Source of the DNA: Hormiphora californensis
Lineage: Eukaryota; Ctenophora; Tentaculata; Cydippida; Pleurobrachiidae
DNA length: 64,000 nucleotides
Direction of reading: 5' to 3'
Assembly (NCBI GenBank): GCA_020137815.1
Contig: CM035362.1
Span: 2,812,391-2,876,390, forward strand
Of this stretch, positions 12,804-36,927 are shown in pieces (position 1 is the first letter of the stretch; every line of letters begins with the position of its first letter). A program made the position numbers and the translations under genes. The notes under the pieces were generated by a model. The model was not told the DNA's origin and searched no databases. It was given only the letters and a program-made list of their open reading frames with translations.

Positions 12804-13032
12804 TTACTCGTCCCTTTGTTCTAGTCTAGCACATTCAGTTCTCAACTCCTCGAACCGCCCCCGAACCTCCCCCAAATAACTATCAAGTTCACTTGTATCC
12901 ACAAGTGCTTGGTCGAGTGTTGGCCGGAGAGAGATATCAAGTTCTTCCGTAGCTAGTCTCCCCGTCGTAGACCGTGTCTTTGGTGATCGTGGTTTGATTG
13001 GTTCCAAAATCTGAGAACCTTTCTTTGTCTTT
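12804..13032 (-). CDS. Orphan coding exon, possible last exon of the LRRC46-like gene
   Basis: An open stretch of 75 codons follows a good acceptor (TTTCAG at 13033 side) and ends at TAA (12804-12806) that is also part of GA|GTAAG. The peptide is Lys/Pro/Ser-rich at first (ILEPIKPRSPKTRSTTGRLA), then looks like an amphipathic coiled coil (ELDSYLGEVRGRFEELRTEC). It does not join IQCG exon 1 in frame. The LRRC46-like exon 6 could be spliced at CA|GTAAG (20019) instead of ending at its TAA; this would join here in phase and give a 339-residue protein. An independent small gene starting at ATG 13061 is the alternative. Confidence 0.4.
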
Positions 13033-13909
13033 CTGAAACAGATTTTGTTCAGACTTGGCATCCAAAGATTGTCTAGGAAAATGGTAAATGGTAAATATCA
13101 TGGGAATGTGTTACGGAGCTGTTATAGCACCGCGGTGATTGTCATCACATTATTATCACCTCATAAGTAGACCCCCCTTTTGTCACCATAGAAACAATGG
13201 TATGGAGCGTACTGCAGCTCCTTACTATAAATCATTATAAAGGCTATAGCACAAACCACTGCACCGCATTGATTTCCTAGTTGCAGTGACACGTCAAAGT
13301 GAGAGGGATAGAGAGGTAGGGAGAGAGAGAGAAAATATGTGTTATATTTAACGTGTCACTGTGTTAGTGTGTTAGCACACTGCTGATTGCAGTTCGGAGA
13401 ATCTCACTCCCTCTCTACCCTGCATCACTTTGTTTTCTAAGAATTTTCTCTTGCACACCATAAAGGGGGGGGGGGGGTGACACGTAACACTTTGTAACAC
13501 TTTGTAACATGTAACACGCACAAAAAGTTTTCTGCACATGTTACAAAGTGTTACATAGTGTTACAAAGTGTTACATAGTGTTACAAAGTTTTACATAGTG
13601 TTACAAAGTGTTACACAGTGTTACAAAGTGTTACAAAATAATTACAAATATATATAAGACGGTTGGTGAATAAGTAATTTGAACGACTTTGGTGTCGTTC
13701 TAAAACACATCTAAAAGTTTAAAAACGTTTTTAGGGTTAAAACATACACTTTTTTACTAATTTGCGGATGTTTTGAGCCTCTGATGTCATTGACTGTGGA
13801 AATCAATGTTTTGCTCAAACCTTTTTATGGTCGAACAAGGCAAGGAAATCAGGGCTGAAATAGTCCATTTGGTAAAGAAAAATATGAACTTTAGACAACG
13901 GTAAACCGC

Positions 13910-14430
13910 TCATTTCAGGCAATATGTTTCTTCATAAATCATAAGACTCACAATTACATATAACATAATATCTTATATCGTTACGGTCGGGTTGCTGTGA
14001 TTCCTCCTGAATCCCCTCGGTGAATCACCGATGGCGATGCCCAGTCTACTCCTGGTCAGTACCCGTCCCCATGATAGCGTGGAATGGGACAAGTACAAAT
14101 TCAGGGTTTCTTGAAACACTTTCGCTAGATTGCATGATGGTACATAACTTGTACTTGTCCCATCCCGCGCTTTGGGGACGGGTAGTTACTGACCAGGAGT
14201 AGACTGGGCATCGCCGTCGGTGATTCACCGACTGTATGGCGGCGCCATGCCCCATTTGATTCTCAAATTCCTAATCTGAGTGTGCGACAGTGCGCTCAGA
14301 TGGGGTCGGCGGCGCCAGACAGTTCACCGAGGGGATTCAGGAGGAATCACAGCAACCCGACCGTAACGATTTTATGTTATATGTAATTGTAAGTCTTATG
14401 AAGAAACATATTGCCTGAAATGAGCATTGA
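13910..14430. repeat. Inner palindrome of the composite foldback
   Basis: TTACGGTCGGGTTGCTGTGA near 13980 is mirrored by TCACAGCAACCCGACCGTAA near 14348. Inside it, GCCCAGTCTACTCCTGGTCA (14038) is mirrored by TGACCAGGAGTAGACTGGGC (14191), and a NarI-type palindromic repeat sits at 14232-14322. Arms continue outward through TTTCTTCATAAATCATAAGAC. Confidence 0.7.
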
Positions 14431-14671
14431 GCGGTTTTCGATTCATGGGGTCAAAAAGCGGCAAAATATCAATTCCTGGTATGTACATGCATTCATTGTG
14501 TGACGTGTGTTAACGATTGCGTCACAACTCATAGGTGACTCAGCACATTGGGGGCCTCTGAGAGGCACAATATTTTTAAGATCGCTCTAAAAACTATATT
14601 TTTCTTTACCAAACGGTCTATTTCAGCCCTGATTTTCACAATCGATGACATCAGAGGCTCAAAACATTAAT

Positions 14672-15665
14672 AAGGTGATTTAACTCAAATTTTAGCCTCA
14701 ACCACAAAAAAATTTGTTACAAAGGATTTCCACCTCAAATGTACTCCTAAGGGTCCCCTCTATCGACTCCAACCAATGTTCATATTTGTTCAGGGGTGCT
14801 AAGGCCTCATTTCCGGATGGGCGTGGTACCTGTATTTTCAGCCTGAGGCCAAAACCATAAGTACCCTTAAAATAGGAGTAGAGATAAAATCGAGGGCACT
14901 AGAGTGATCAGCGTCCTCGCGTTAGTGGGGGTAGGTGCTGGAATTAAGTCTCTATCTCATCTGGTTAATTAGATAATTGGATAATTAGTTTTGCGCATAA
15001 CCGTTTTTTGGCTATATGGCTATAGCCACTTAGGAATGGTTTAAAGACTTTTATTGGTGCCATTTTGTAGGCAAAGCGAATTTATGGGGGGTCGACGTCG
15101 GACTTTTAAGCTCTATCTTCAACCGTTTAGCCGTTATTTGGCTTTAACGGTGTTCAAAATCGGGGATTTTACCGTATTTTGCTCATTTGGAGAATCTTAA
15201 AAGCCAAATAACGGCTAAACGGTTGAAGATAGAGCTTAAAAGTCCGACGTCGACCCCCCATAAATTCGCTTTGCCTACAAAATGGCACCAATGAAAAGTC
15301 TCTAAACCATTCCTAAGTGGCTATAGCCATATAGCCAAAAAACGGTTATGCGCAAAACTAATTATCCAATTATCTAATTAACCAGATGAGATAGAGACTT
15401 AATTCCAGCACCTACCCCCACTAACGCGAGGACGCTGATCACTCTAGTGCCCTCGATTTTATCTCTACTCCTATTTTAAGGGTACTTATGGTTTTGGCCT
15501 CAGGCTGAAAATACAGGTACCACGCCCATCCGGAAATGAGGCCTTAGCACCCCTGAACAAATATGAACATTGGTTGGAGTCGATAGAGGGGACCCTTAGG
15601 AGTACATTTGAGGTGGAAATCCTTTGTAACAAATTTTTTTGTGGTGTTCCTGACTTATCACCTTA
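14672..15665. mobile_element. 1 kb foldback element inserted in the composite
   Basis: Arms of about 470 bases mirror each other, e.g. CCACCTCAAATGTACTCCTA (14729) and TAGGAGTACATTTGAGGTGG (15596). Ends are TAAGGTGAT and ATCACCTTA. The arms are strongly similar to the foldback at 50484-51487 (shared CCGGATGGGCGTGGTACC-type block, GAGGGCACTA, TGATCAGCGTCCTCG and TGGCTATAGCCACTTAGG), so both are members of one family. Confidence 0.75.
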
Positions 15666-16036
15666 CTACATCCCCAAATTAGTTAAAAAGTGTATGTTTT
15701 AACCCTAAAAATGATTTAAAACTTTTAGATGTGTTCTAGAAAGACACTAAAGTCGTTCAAATTACTTATTCATCAACCGTCTTATATATTTTGTAAATAT
15801 TTTGTAATAATTTGTAACACTTTGTAACAATTTGTAACACTTTGTAACACTATGTGACACTTTGTAACACTTTGTGATACTTTGTAACACTATGTAACAC
15901 TTTGTAACACTTTGTAACACTATGTAACACTGTGTAACACTTTGTAACACTATGTAACACTATGTAACACTTTGTAACATGTAACGTGCACAAAAAGTTT
16001 ACTGCACATGTTACAAAGTGTTACGTGTCACCCCCT

Positions 16037-18238
16037 GTGTTAGCACACTGCTGATTGCAGTTCGTAGAATCTCACTCCCTCTCTACCCTGCATCACTTTG
16101 TTTTCTAAGAATTGTCTCTTGTGCACCATAAAGCAGGATATTTTGCGGGGAGAGAGAGAGAGAGAGAGGGAGAGAGAGAGAGAGGGAGAGGGAGAGGAGG
16201 AAACATATATATATATATATATATATGACACATGTATGTGTCAGCACAGTATCGGACAGAGTGTCCTTGAATCTCAGTTCTCCGAATCTCACACCCTCTA
16301 TTCCCTAAACCACTTTGATTTCCAAGTAAGTTGAGAACATGAATCATGGTTTCAGACCAATCTCGTCAATCTCCAGACTCGCCAGAAACGGAGACGCAGA
16401 TCGAACTCATCAGCATTCAGCCGTAAACAGTATCGGTACGGGTACACATTACACAAGATACTAAGTCAGGCGCCCCAGCAATCTCGATAATCTGAGACCA
16501 CCGAATGATCTATACCAAGTTGCCCGAAATGACAGAGAGCCACCTTTACAGAGCCACCTTTACAGCCGGTTAGAATATAACGAATGCTCCCTGTAGCATC
16601 ACCACTGGTTCAGGTACAAAGTCTGGGAGCCCAGCTAGTACCCCGAGGGCCTTCCCCCGCTCAGGATCTTCTTCTTCTTCTTCCCCCGCTCAGGATCTCT
16701 GTAGGTAGTCTCGAGATGTTGATCTAGCTGGTCCTACGAGCATCACAGTTCCCCAACTAGACTCGGCTCTAGGATTTCCTTCACAGCTCTGAAGGGACTC
16801 CTCTCTGTCGCTTCCTTTCTCTATCCTTCTCTCCTCTCGGCATTCCACAGCTTAGACAACTGGAATGCAATCTTTCTCACTCTATCACCCCGGCCAACCT
16901 TCTTTTCCGCCTTCAGTCTTCACAACTCTCCTCTCCAGCCTTTCAGAGATCAACTCCTTGTACTCCTTCCATCTACTATCAGCCCCCGATGGCCAGTTCA
17001 TTCATCTATTCCTTGAGGTAGGTGGTACTAATTCTGTGTTCGTCTTCAGTAGGGCTGTGGTATCTTCAGCACTGTGGTTATTAACCGGGCCAAATTCCCC
17101 ACCTGAGCTTACAGGACCTGGCAACCTGCAGCGCCCCATCCCACCTCCAATAAACACTTCATCTTCCCTTGATCTTCCCTTCCTACCTCACAGACCCATG
17201 AACTCCTTTCCACAACACACCTAAACGGCGAGAGAGAGGGAGAGAGAGGGAGAGAGAGAGGGAGAGAGAGGGCGAGAGAGAGGGAGAGAGGGCAAGATAG
17301 AGGGAGAAAGATGGCGAGAGACGGAAAGAGAGAGGGAGAGAGAGGGCAAGAGAGGGAGAGAGAGAGGGTAAAAGAGGGCGAGAGAGGCTCCCGGACTCCT
17401 GACCGACTGGACGCATGACCGAATGAAATTCAATCCCCCTTATCTCTTAACCCCTAACCCCTAACCACACCCCTAACCCTAACCCCCACCCTAACCCCAC
17501 CCTAACCCTAACCTAAAACGTAGCCCTAAAACTTGGTCGGTCATGCGTCCAGTCGGTCAGCAGTCCGGACACCGGCGAGAGAGAGGGCAAGAGGGCGAGA
17601 GAGGGAAAGATAGAGGGAGAGAGAGAGGGCGAGAGACGGAAAAAGAGAAGGAGAGTTGAGAGGTAGAGAGAGAGGGAGAGAGAGGGAAAGGGAGAGGGAG
17701 GGAGCCGGGAGGGAGAGAGGGAGGGAGCCGGGAGGGAGAGAGGGAAAAAAGTATGTTCTATTGCATGTATTATTTAACGTGTCAGCATAGTATCGGACAG
17801 ATGTCACAGTGTCCCTCTTAGACCCACTTTATACCCAAAATCAGGGTAAATACAGTTACCCCATGGCTACTTAGAGAGTTTTCCCGTCCTAAACTCCTAA
17901 AAGTACCCCTTTCGGGATTAATTTCGGCCATAGCCCCATGAGGACTGGGGAGGTTCCATAATAAATGGTTCGTAAGTTTTATTTATATAATTGGAACTTT
18001 TATGGGCAGTTTAAAAAAAGACCATTTAATTTTTCTTCTGATAGCGGGTGAACAATCGTCCGAAATCCGCATCGTATGCCAGTAGCTGCTGTGTCAACAA
18101 GTCAAAGATTGCAAGTCAACGTGTAAGAGTTTGTGTAACTAAAGTCAGCCTAGTATCGGACGAATGACAGCAATATAAACCCTTTATAAGTGGACCTGAT
18201 GAGTGCTATAAACTAGTTATTATCATAACATCACTAAT
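16037..18238. other. Repeat-rich intergenic region
   Basis: No gene recognised. Contents: a 100-base direct repeat of 13367-13466, GA and TA microsatellites (16150-16226), several copies of an AGTATCGGACAG motif (about 16249, 17786 and 18151), an unresolved open region on the plus strand (16865-17224, 119 codons, Ser/Pro/Leu-rich, no family recognised), GA-rich tracts around 17226-17390 and 17571-17750, and a telomere-like tract. A TATAA-like sequence (about 18183) precedes the gene at 18239. Confidence 0.5.
17391..17570. repeat. Degenerate telomere-like (CCCTAA) tract inside an inverted repeat
   Basis: About 70 bases of CCCTAACCCCTAACC and variants (17440-17525) lie between inverted arms GACCGACTGGACGCATGACC (17399) and GGTCATGCGTCCAGTCGGTC (17538). 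GA-rich purine tracts flank both sides. TTAGGG is the canonical metazoan telomere unit, so this may be an interstitial telomeric remnant. Confidence 0.65.
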
Positions 18239-18661
18239 ATGTTCTCTAAGATTTGTCTTTTTGTCCTTCTGGCACTCGCTGCCGCAAAGCGTCCTCCCCG
18301 ATTCCCCCAGGACTTCAGATGGAGCATGGGCGGACCCGTCAGGGGATGGAGGTGTGTGCAGATTATTGAACCCTCCGAGCCTCCCCACACCACCTGGAGG
18401 GACAACTACTTCTGCCAGCACCCCCACACTCAAGACATTGGAATGAAGTGGAGTTATGCCGGGCCCATCAAGGGAAAGAAATGCGTTCAGATCCTTGAGA
18501 GATCTGACCCTCACACTTGGGCTGATAACTACCTGTGCACCAACCACAGGGCACCCAACATGAGGTGGTCATCCGCCGGACCCAAGGGAGCCTGTGTTCG
18601 ATGGCACGAGGGTTCTGATAGAGCGGGAACCTGGCACGACAACTACTTGTGTCGAGCTTAA
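18239..18661 (+). CDS. Small secreted protein with three WS-AGP...DNYLC repeats
   Basis: An intronless gene of 140 residues with a clear signal peptide (about 1-16, MFSKICLFVLLALAAA). The mature protein is almost wholly three tandem repeats of about 32-36 residues (about 26-59, 69-102 and 110-139). The consensus is [FM][KR]WS-x-(A/G)GP, G-x-x-CVQI-x-E, SDPHTW-x-DNY(L/F)C. Each repeat has two Cys, which suggests one disulfide per repeat. It ends one residue after the last repeat. The fold and function are unknown to me; a lectin-like or toxin-like extracellular role cannot be told apart from sequence. The Cys/Trp conservation between repeats shows selection on the protein. It lies on the plus strand, inside the interval that would be an intron if 12804-13032 belongs to the LRRC46-like gene. 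Confidence 0.8.
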   Translation: MFSKICLFVLLALAAAKRPPRFPQDFRWSMGGPVRGWRCVQIIEPSEPPHTTWRDNYFCQHPHTQDIGMKWSYAGPIKGKKCVQILERSDPHTWADNYLCTNHRAPNMRWSSAGPKGACVRWHEGSDRAGTWHDNYLCRA

Positions 18662-18997
18662 ATTCTGTGAATTATTGATTAATAATATTGAATTTTGTGG
18701 GATCTTTTTCCCGGCAAAGATCATGCGTTTTTTTCAATGAATAGGGTAAACTGTTCAAAAAACTAAAACGAGATTGTGACAGATCTAGCATTAGGTCAAC
18801 TATATAGTTCATGCAATCAAGGGCCCATCGCTCACTCTCTGTCACCATTCACTGTGTATGATTACATCAAACACAGTGGACTGCTGGGTGCTATGTGAGA
18901 TCTGATCCTTGGTGAAGTGATCTGATCCTCGGCAGAAGGATTTGATCATGGGTGGCGTGATGCGATCTGATCAGATGACGGGAAGTTTAGTTTAGTA

Positions 18998-19169
18998 CAG
19001 TCGGACCCCGATTTAGGGCCCCCCGATTTAGTGGCACCCCGATTTAGGGACAGGATTTTTTCCCCCCGATATAGGAAATTAGCCTTATTTGACCCCGATT
19101 TAGTGGACACCCCGATTTAGTGGACAAGAGCCTTTCCCCCGAGGGTGTCCCTAAATCGGGGTCCGACTG
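18998..19169 (+). mobile_element. pogo-like MITE, copy
   Basis: 172 bp with ends CAGTCGGACCCCGATTTAGG and AAATCGGGGTCCGACTG, TA at 18996-18997 and 19170-19171. Same length as the copy at 5123-5294. Internal GATTTAGTGG units form a complex hairpin. Confidence 0.8.
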
Positions 19170-19258
19170 TAGTTAAGTAAGATATTATAATAGGTCTTGC
19201 ATGATAGTAGGCACCATGACGCCATCTCACTGCACAACCCATCCGGCTCCATTTCCAA

Positions 19259-19535
19259 GGGTCACCACACACCAAAGTTAAAATTAAAATTAAAATTTTG
19301 ATTTTAAACCCGCACACACCAGCGGCCGTTAAAATTTCTCTCCCCATTCTAAAAGTAACGATCTCACGCACGATTTTAACGGTCGCGTTGGATGATAAAA
19401 TTTTAACACGCCGTTAAAATCGCGCGCGAGATTGTTACTTTTAGAATGGGGGAGAGAAATTTTAACGGCCGCTGGTGTGTGCGGGTTTAAAATCAAAATT
19501 TTAATTTTAATTTTAACTTTGGTGTGTGGTGACCC
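19259..19535. mobile_element. Foldback element, 0.28 kb
   Basis: GGGTCACCACACACCAAAGT at the left is mirrored by ACTTTGGTGTGTGGTGACCC at the right. The arms continue through GTTTAAAATC-type AT sequence and CGGCCGTTAAAATTTCTCTC to a hinge near 19395. Arms are nearly perfect over about 125 bases. No clear target duplication. Confidence 0.7.
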
Positions 19536-20014
19536 CAATTCACCGTTTCTACAACAATTACCTTGTTATTGTTGTGATTTACAATTAACTGCTAATATAG
19601 CCCAACTGTTCATTTTGAGAATTCTGATTACAAAGATATTATTTGCCGTACTGTTATATAATATAACTCAAATCCCCCAGTTTCGTCTCCTTGTTTATCA
19701 CGGGAGCTACCAGGGGACTCAACTGGGTTCGATCAATACCTTACTCTCGTTTTTTAAGAAACGCTTTAGTAAGAAACTTGTTTATAAGAAACTTTTTAAA
19801 TGTAGATCACACAATTCAGAGACACCACAACAAAATAGAACACCCCTAACTTGTTAAGTTTCTTGATAAAGAAGAAATTCTTTTTGTTTTTGGATTGCTT
19901 ACACCTGTAGTTTCCTAGAAAAAAAAGTTTCTTATTTAAAAGTTTCTTGAAATATGCGAGCTTAATTAACGAGAGTAAGGTATATGTATTTCATTATTTA
20001 TATTAATCAACTTC

Positions 20015-21728
20015 TTACTGTGAGCTGAGAGGTCTTTTGGTGGACGCGGGAGGAGACAGGGGTCGGGGAGGTGGTGGAGTTGGAGAAAGGATGGAAGGTA
20101 GATCACGGGACATTGGACGTAGAGGGGGCGATTCAAAAGTACCTGAGCGAAGAAAAATAATTGTTAGAATCAGAATAGAAAACATCGTATTTTTACGATA
20201 CATATACTTGCATCTGTAATTTCTTACTGGATTGCATTGAGGATCTGACATCAATCTTGTATGCTTCCATTTCTTTCTTCAATTGTTCGATCACTTTGAC
20301 GTTCTCCGAGTGCCCTTCTGCTATCTATAGGAAAGAAATGATACCGGTCTATATATAAGAGATCCAAAATTGGGTTTGCATGATTTTTATTGTGAGCCTG
20401 AGGTGTTACATCCATGATGCCTCCTGTAGGCTGGAGGACCCATCATTCCGAACATCTTTTCACTTCACATCACATTGCAGTAGTTGTTGAAAGTTTGAAA
20501 CTTAATTCTCAGTCTTACAATGGATCTCTCTAACCCATTCCCGATCCTGCCAGGCTCATTACCATTGCATCGGGTTAAATTTTAAAAAAGTCACAAAACT
20601 GAATCTCTTACCAACTCTTGCCTCAGTTTACTATCTTCCCGAAGTTTTCTTGTAGCAGACTGGAGAGAGTCTTGCTCAATCTCTTTTTTCTCATCTTCCT
20701 CTTCATCTTCGTATAGGTTTTCACCGTTAAATACCGTTAAGTTAGGAAGGTCCTGAATCGTGGGGCACGGTCAGAGAGGGTTACTCTCGGCTGGTTGAGC
20801 CTTGGATCACGCTCGGCACGATAAGAAAATTACAACAGGTGAGTACCGCACGCGAATGTAAGGGGAGGGTTAGAACATAACTGGTGAGCAAGACAAGTTG
20901 TATGGTAAAATTATGGGCGATTTGATAAAGGGACAAAACAACTCACATCCAAGAAGTCCTCCTCGTTAAAATTATCGCTCTTCAAAATAGGATTCCCCAT
21001 CAGGCTCAGTATTGATAACCGTTCAGGAAGCTCCTCGCCACTGATATTTTCTATCAGATTTTCACTAAGGTCCAGTGATACAAGCTTATCAAGACAAATT
21101 AGACCTTCGCCCACGGTAACGATTTGGTTTTGTTGAAGGCTGAGGTGCTGGAGAGTGGTGCCAAGTGATTCCAGATTCTGGACAAGGAAACAAAATAACG
21201 ATTAGTTTGCTTGATACCAGTTTGGTAACAAACCCGAAAAGACATATTTTTGACAAACCTCAATGACCGATATTGAGTTGTTGCCAAGATATAAATGAGT
21301 GACATTTCCAAGGAGCTCTAGGTTGTCAATAAGTGTTATTCCACATCTATCAAGCCAGATCCTTTTTATTTTCATAAGCTCCACTTCCCTGATGGAAATT
21401 TAATTAATTAATCAATTAAAATTAACTATTCTTCAACTTGGTTGGTTGGTTGGTTGGTTGGTGATACTAAGCCGACGTTCTACCAAGCTCTTTGAGCAAA
21501 CTGATTATCCCAATCACTTGTGTGAAAGAGAACAGAATGGTGCCCCTTGGCTTCGTTAGCGTCTGTCGTCTGATAAAACTAAAATTTAATCTTTAATTCT
21601 TCAACTTTAATACTTTAATACTACTGTTTGTCATTTTAAAGATGCTGCTGATTAACTTACAGTGATGAATCCTTGTTGATTTTATTCTTCTTCAAAATAA
21701 GTTCAAGCGATATTGGAAGTTCTGCCAT
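20015..21728 (-). CDS. LRRC46: LRRC46-like leucine-rich-repeat protein
   Basis: LRRC46 is an axoneme/sperm-flagellum leucine-rich-repeat protein. Six exons join in phase: 21728-21661, 21388-21259, 21177-20947, 20752-20612, 20324-20228 and 20142-20015, coding for 264 residues (human 321). The N-terminal half has LRR units in the human order: IWLDRCGITLIDNLELLG, LYLGNNSISVIE, LGTTLQHLSLQQNQIVTV, LVSLDLSENLIENI and ILSLMGNPI. An acidic linker (YEDEEEDEKKEIEQ), a helical stretch (VIEQLKKEMEAYKIDV) and a Pro-rich tail (LSPTPPPPRPLSPPAS) follow. The start ATG has a good context (GCCATGG). The terminal CAGTAA also reads as a donor (CA|GTAAG), so a longer form using the exon at 12804-13032 is possible. 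Confidence 0.85.
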
Positions 21729-23103
21729 GGCTGCCGAATAAATTTGATATAATAATATGGAAGAAGAGAGACTCGGCGATTTATTTCAGGAAGAATTACT
21801 TGATGTTTCGTCAACTGATTGATCATGAGACTCATATCGAACCTGTCTGGCGGCGCCAGACCCCAATTTGATTTGATGACAGTGCGCTCAGATGGGTCGC
21901 GGCGCCAGACAGTATCGAACGTGGCAACACATGAAATTTTAAATTATTAATGTTGAATAAAGGAGTAGCTTTTACTGAAGCGTGCGCTGTAAATTTGCAG
22001 TTTTTGGCAACTAATCATCAAGCTAGTTTTTCCATTTTCTTCTCTTCTATCACACGAAACGAAAAGTGGGTCCTCCGTCCTCGGCCCAGCCTTTTCAGTT
22101 TTTTCGCCAATCGCCTCTGCTAGAAAATCGAAAAGGCTTGGATTCTGTTTTAAATAGTAATGGTTCACTCGGCTCAGAGACCAAAACTAGGGAAATTGAT
22201 GATTGACGTCTGATGTCAGATGACAGATGTAGACACCAGACAGGAGCCTAAAAAGTCGAGAACGAAAATTTGAAATATTTTGAGTTGCAGGGCGCGATTA
22301 TAATCTGGGTGCCTTGCAGCCTGTTTACAGGTGCGCGCTACCAAAAGAGTATACTTAGACCGACTTTTTTCAAACGGCTATAGCCATGGAACCACATGGC
22401 CGATTTGAGTAAACTAAACGGTATCAGTTAGAGAATCGATAGCCCTAACCGATAACCCCAAACCAAACCCTAACCAGACCCTAACGGATAGCCCTAACCC
22501 ATCGCGCGCGCCAAAACTACGAATTGTTAGCAATGAAAGGCACCCAGATTTTAACGTTTTCCTGAGTTGCAGTGCATGGATTCATTGAGTTTTCTTCGCG
22601 CGCGCGTCGTTCTACAACGACGGCGTGCGCGGCGTCATATTTGCGCGTGATAAATTTTTAGCCAATTAAAATTAATTAGATTTTTGGAACGGATTAGAAG
22701 CTCTGACCCGCCTGGATAACGACAGTTGGTCTCGTTCCCACCTGTTGACTGTCAGCATAACAGCTGAGAATGACATGACATGGCGACCCGCGACAAATTG
22801 CCATTGAGATCGACGATCACTGTCACTTATCAGCTGCAGCAGTGGTAAATGGTAACTGGTAGGCGCTACCAGGTAGGGTTACCTGTCTGGCGATATCGAT
22901 CCAAGCCAGACAGCCGGTTACTCTCATTAGTCATTTTCCAAGCTCCTGCCTGCTTTTGTTCCACTGTAACATCAGCAGGCAGGACCTCGTGTTACGTTCG
23001 CCCCAATGGAGTTCCAATAACCGACACCCGGAGGATAACAATTAAAACAACAACAATTTACCAAAGCAACTCTAATATGGTATCACATTAAAAATATATT
23101 TCT
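21729..23103. other. Region between LRRC46-like start and ZBBX-like stop
   Basis: Contains the likely LRRC46 promoter and a NarI-type palindrome (21843-21912). An unassigned 73-codon minus-strand open frame (21947-22168) has no recognised family. Further on are degenerate CCCTAACC units (about 22441-22500), CpG/GCGCGC-rich patches (about 22500-22640) and unique sequence (22640-23100). Nothing else could be supported. Confidence 0.45.
21843..21912. repeat. GC palindrome repeat with GGCGCC ends
   Basis: Ends CTGTCTGGCGGCGCCAGACC and GGTCGCGGCGCCAGACAG enclose a short AT-rich centre and GTGCGCTCAGATGG. Further copies: 14232-14322, 32484-32555, 33157-33231 and its duplicate 34188-34262; degraded ones near 4612-4660 and 22882-22917. 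Probable very short MITE of about 70 bases. Confidence 0.65.

Positions 23104-36927
<13,824 letters not shown>

Larger units (their letters stand above)
13467..16036. mobile_element. Composite foldback region of 2.6 kb
   Basis: The outer arms begin GGTGACACGTAACACTTTGT and are mirrored by ACAAAGTGTTACGTGTCACC at the right end. Both arms start with tandem arrays of a 10-base unit (TTACAAAGTG and its variants with TTACATAGTG), then share the unique sequence TAAGTAATTTGAACGACTTT / its complement near 15740. A second palindrome (13910-14430) lies at the hinge of the original element, and a third (14672-15665) interrupts its right arm. The whole region is flanked by about 100-base direct repeats (13367-13466 and 16037-16134). 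Confidence 0.75.
18662..20014. other. Convergent intergenic region
   Basis: No gene seen. It holds the 3' flank of the secreted-protein gene, GATCTGATC-rich short repeats (about 18898-18975), a pogo-like MITE (18998-19169), a 0.28 kb foldback (19259-19535) and AT-rich sequence up to the LRRC46-like stop codon. Confidence 0.5.

Noticed and set aside
16865-17224. 119-codon plus-strand open frame
   Set aside because: No family recognised, no splice sites or signal peptide, and it sits in repeat-rich DNA. Considered briefly as a histone or retroelement relic but no motif supports that.
21947-22168. 73-codon minus-strand open frame upstream of LRRC46
   Set aside because: No recognised domain and no phase link to neighbouring exons. 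Possibly 5' UTR or chance.
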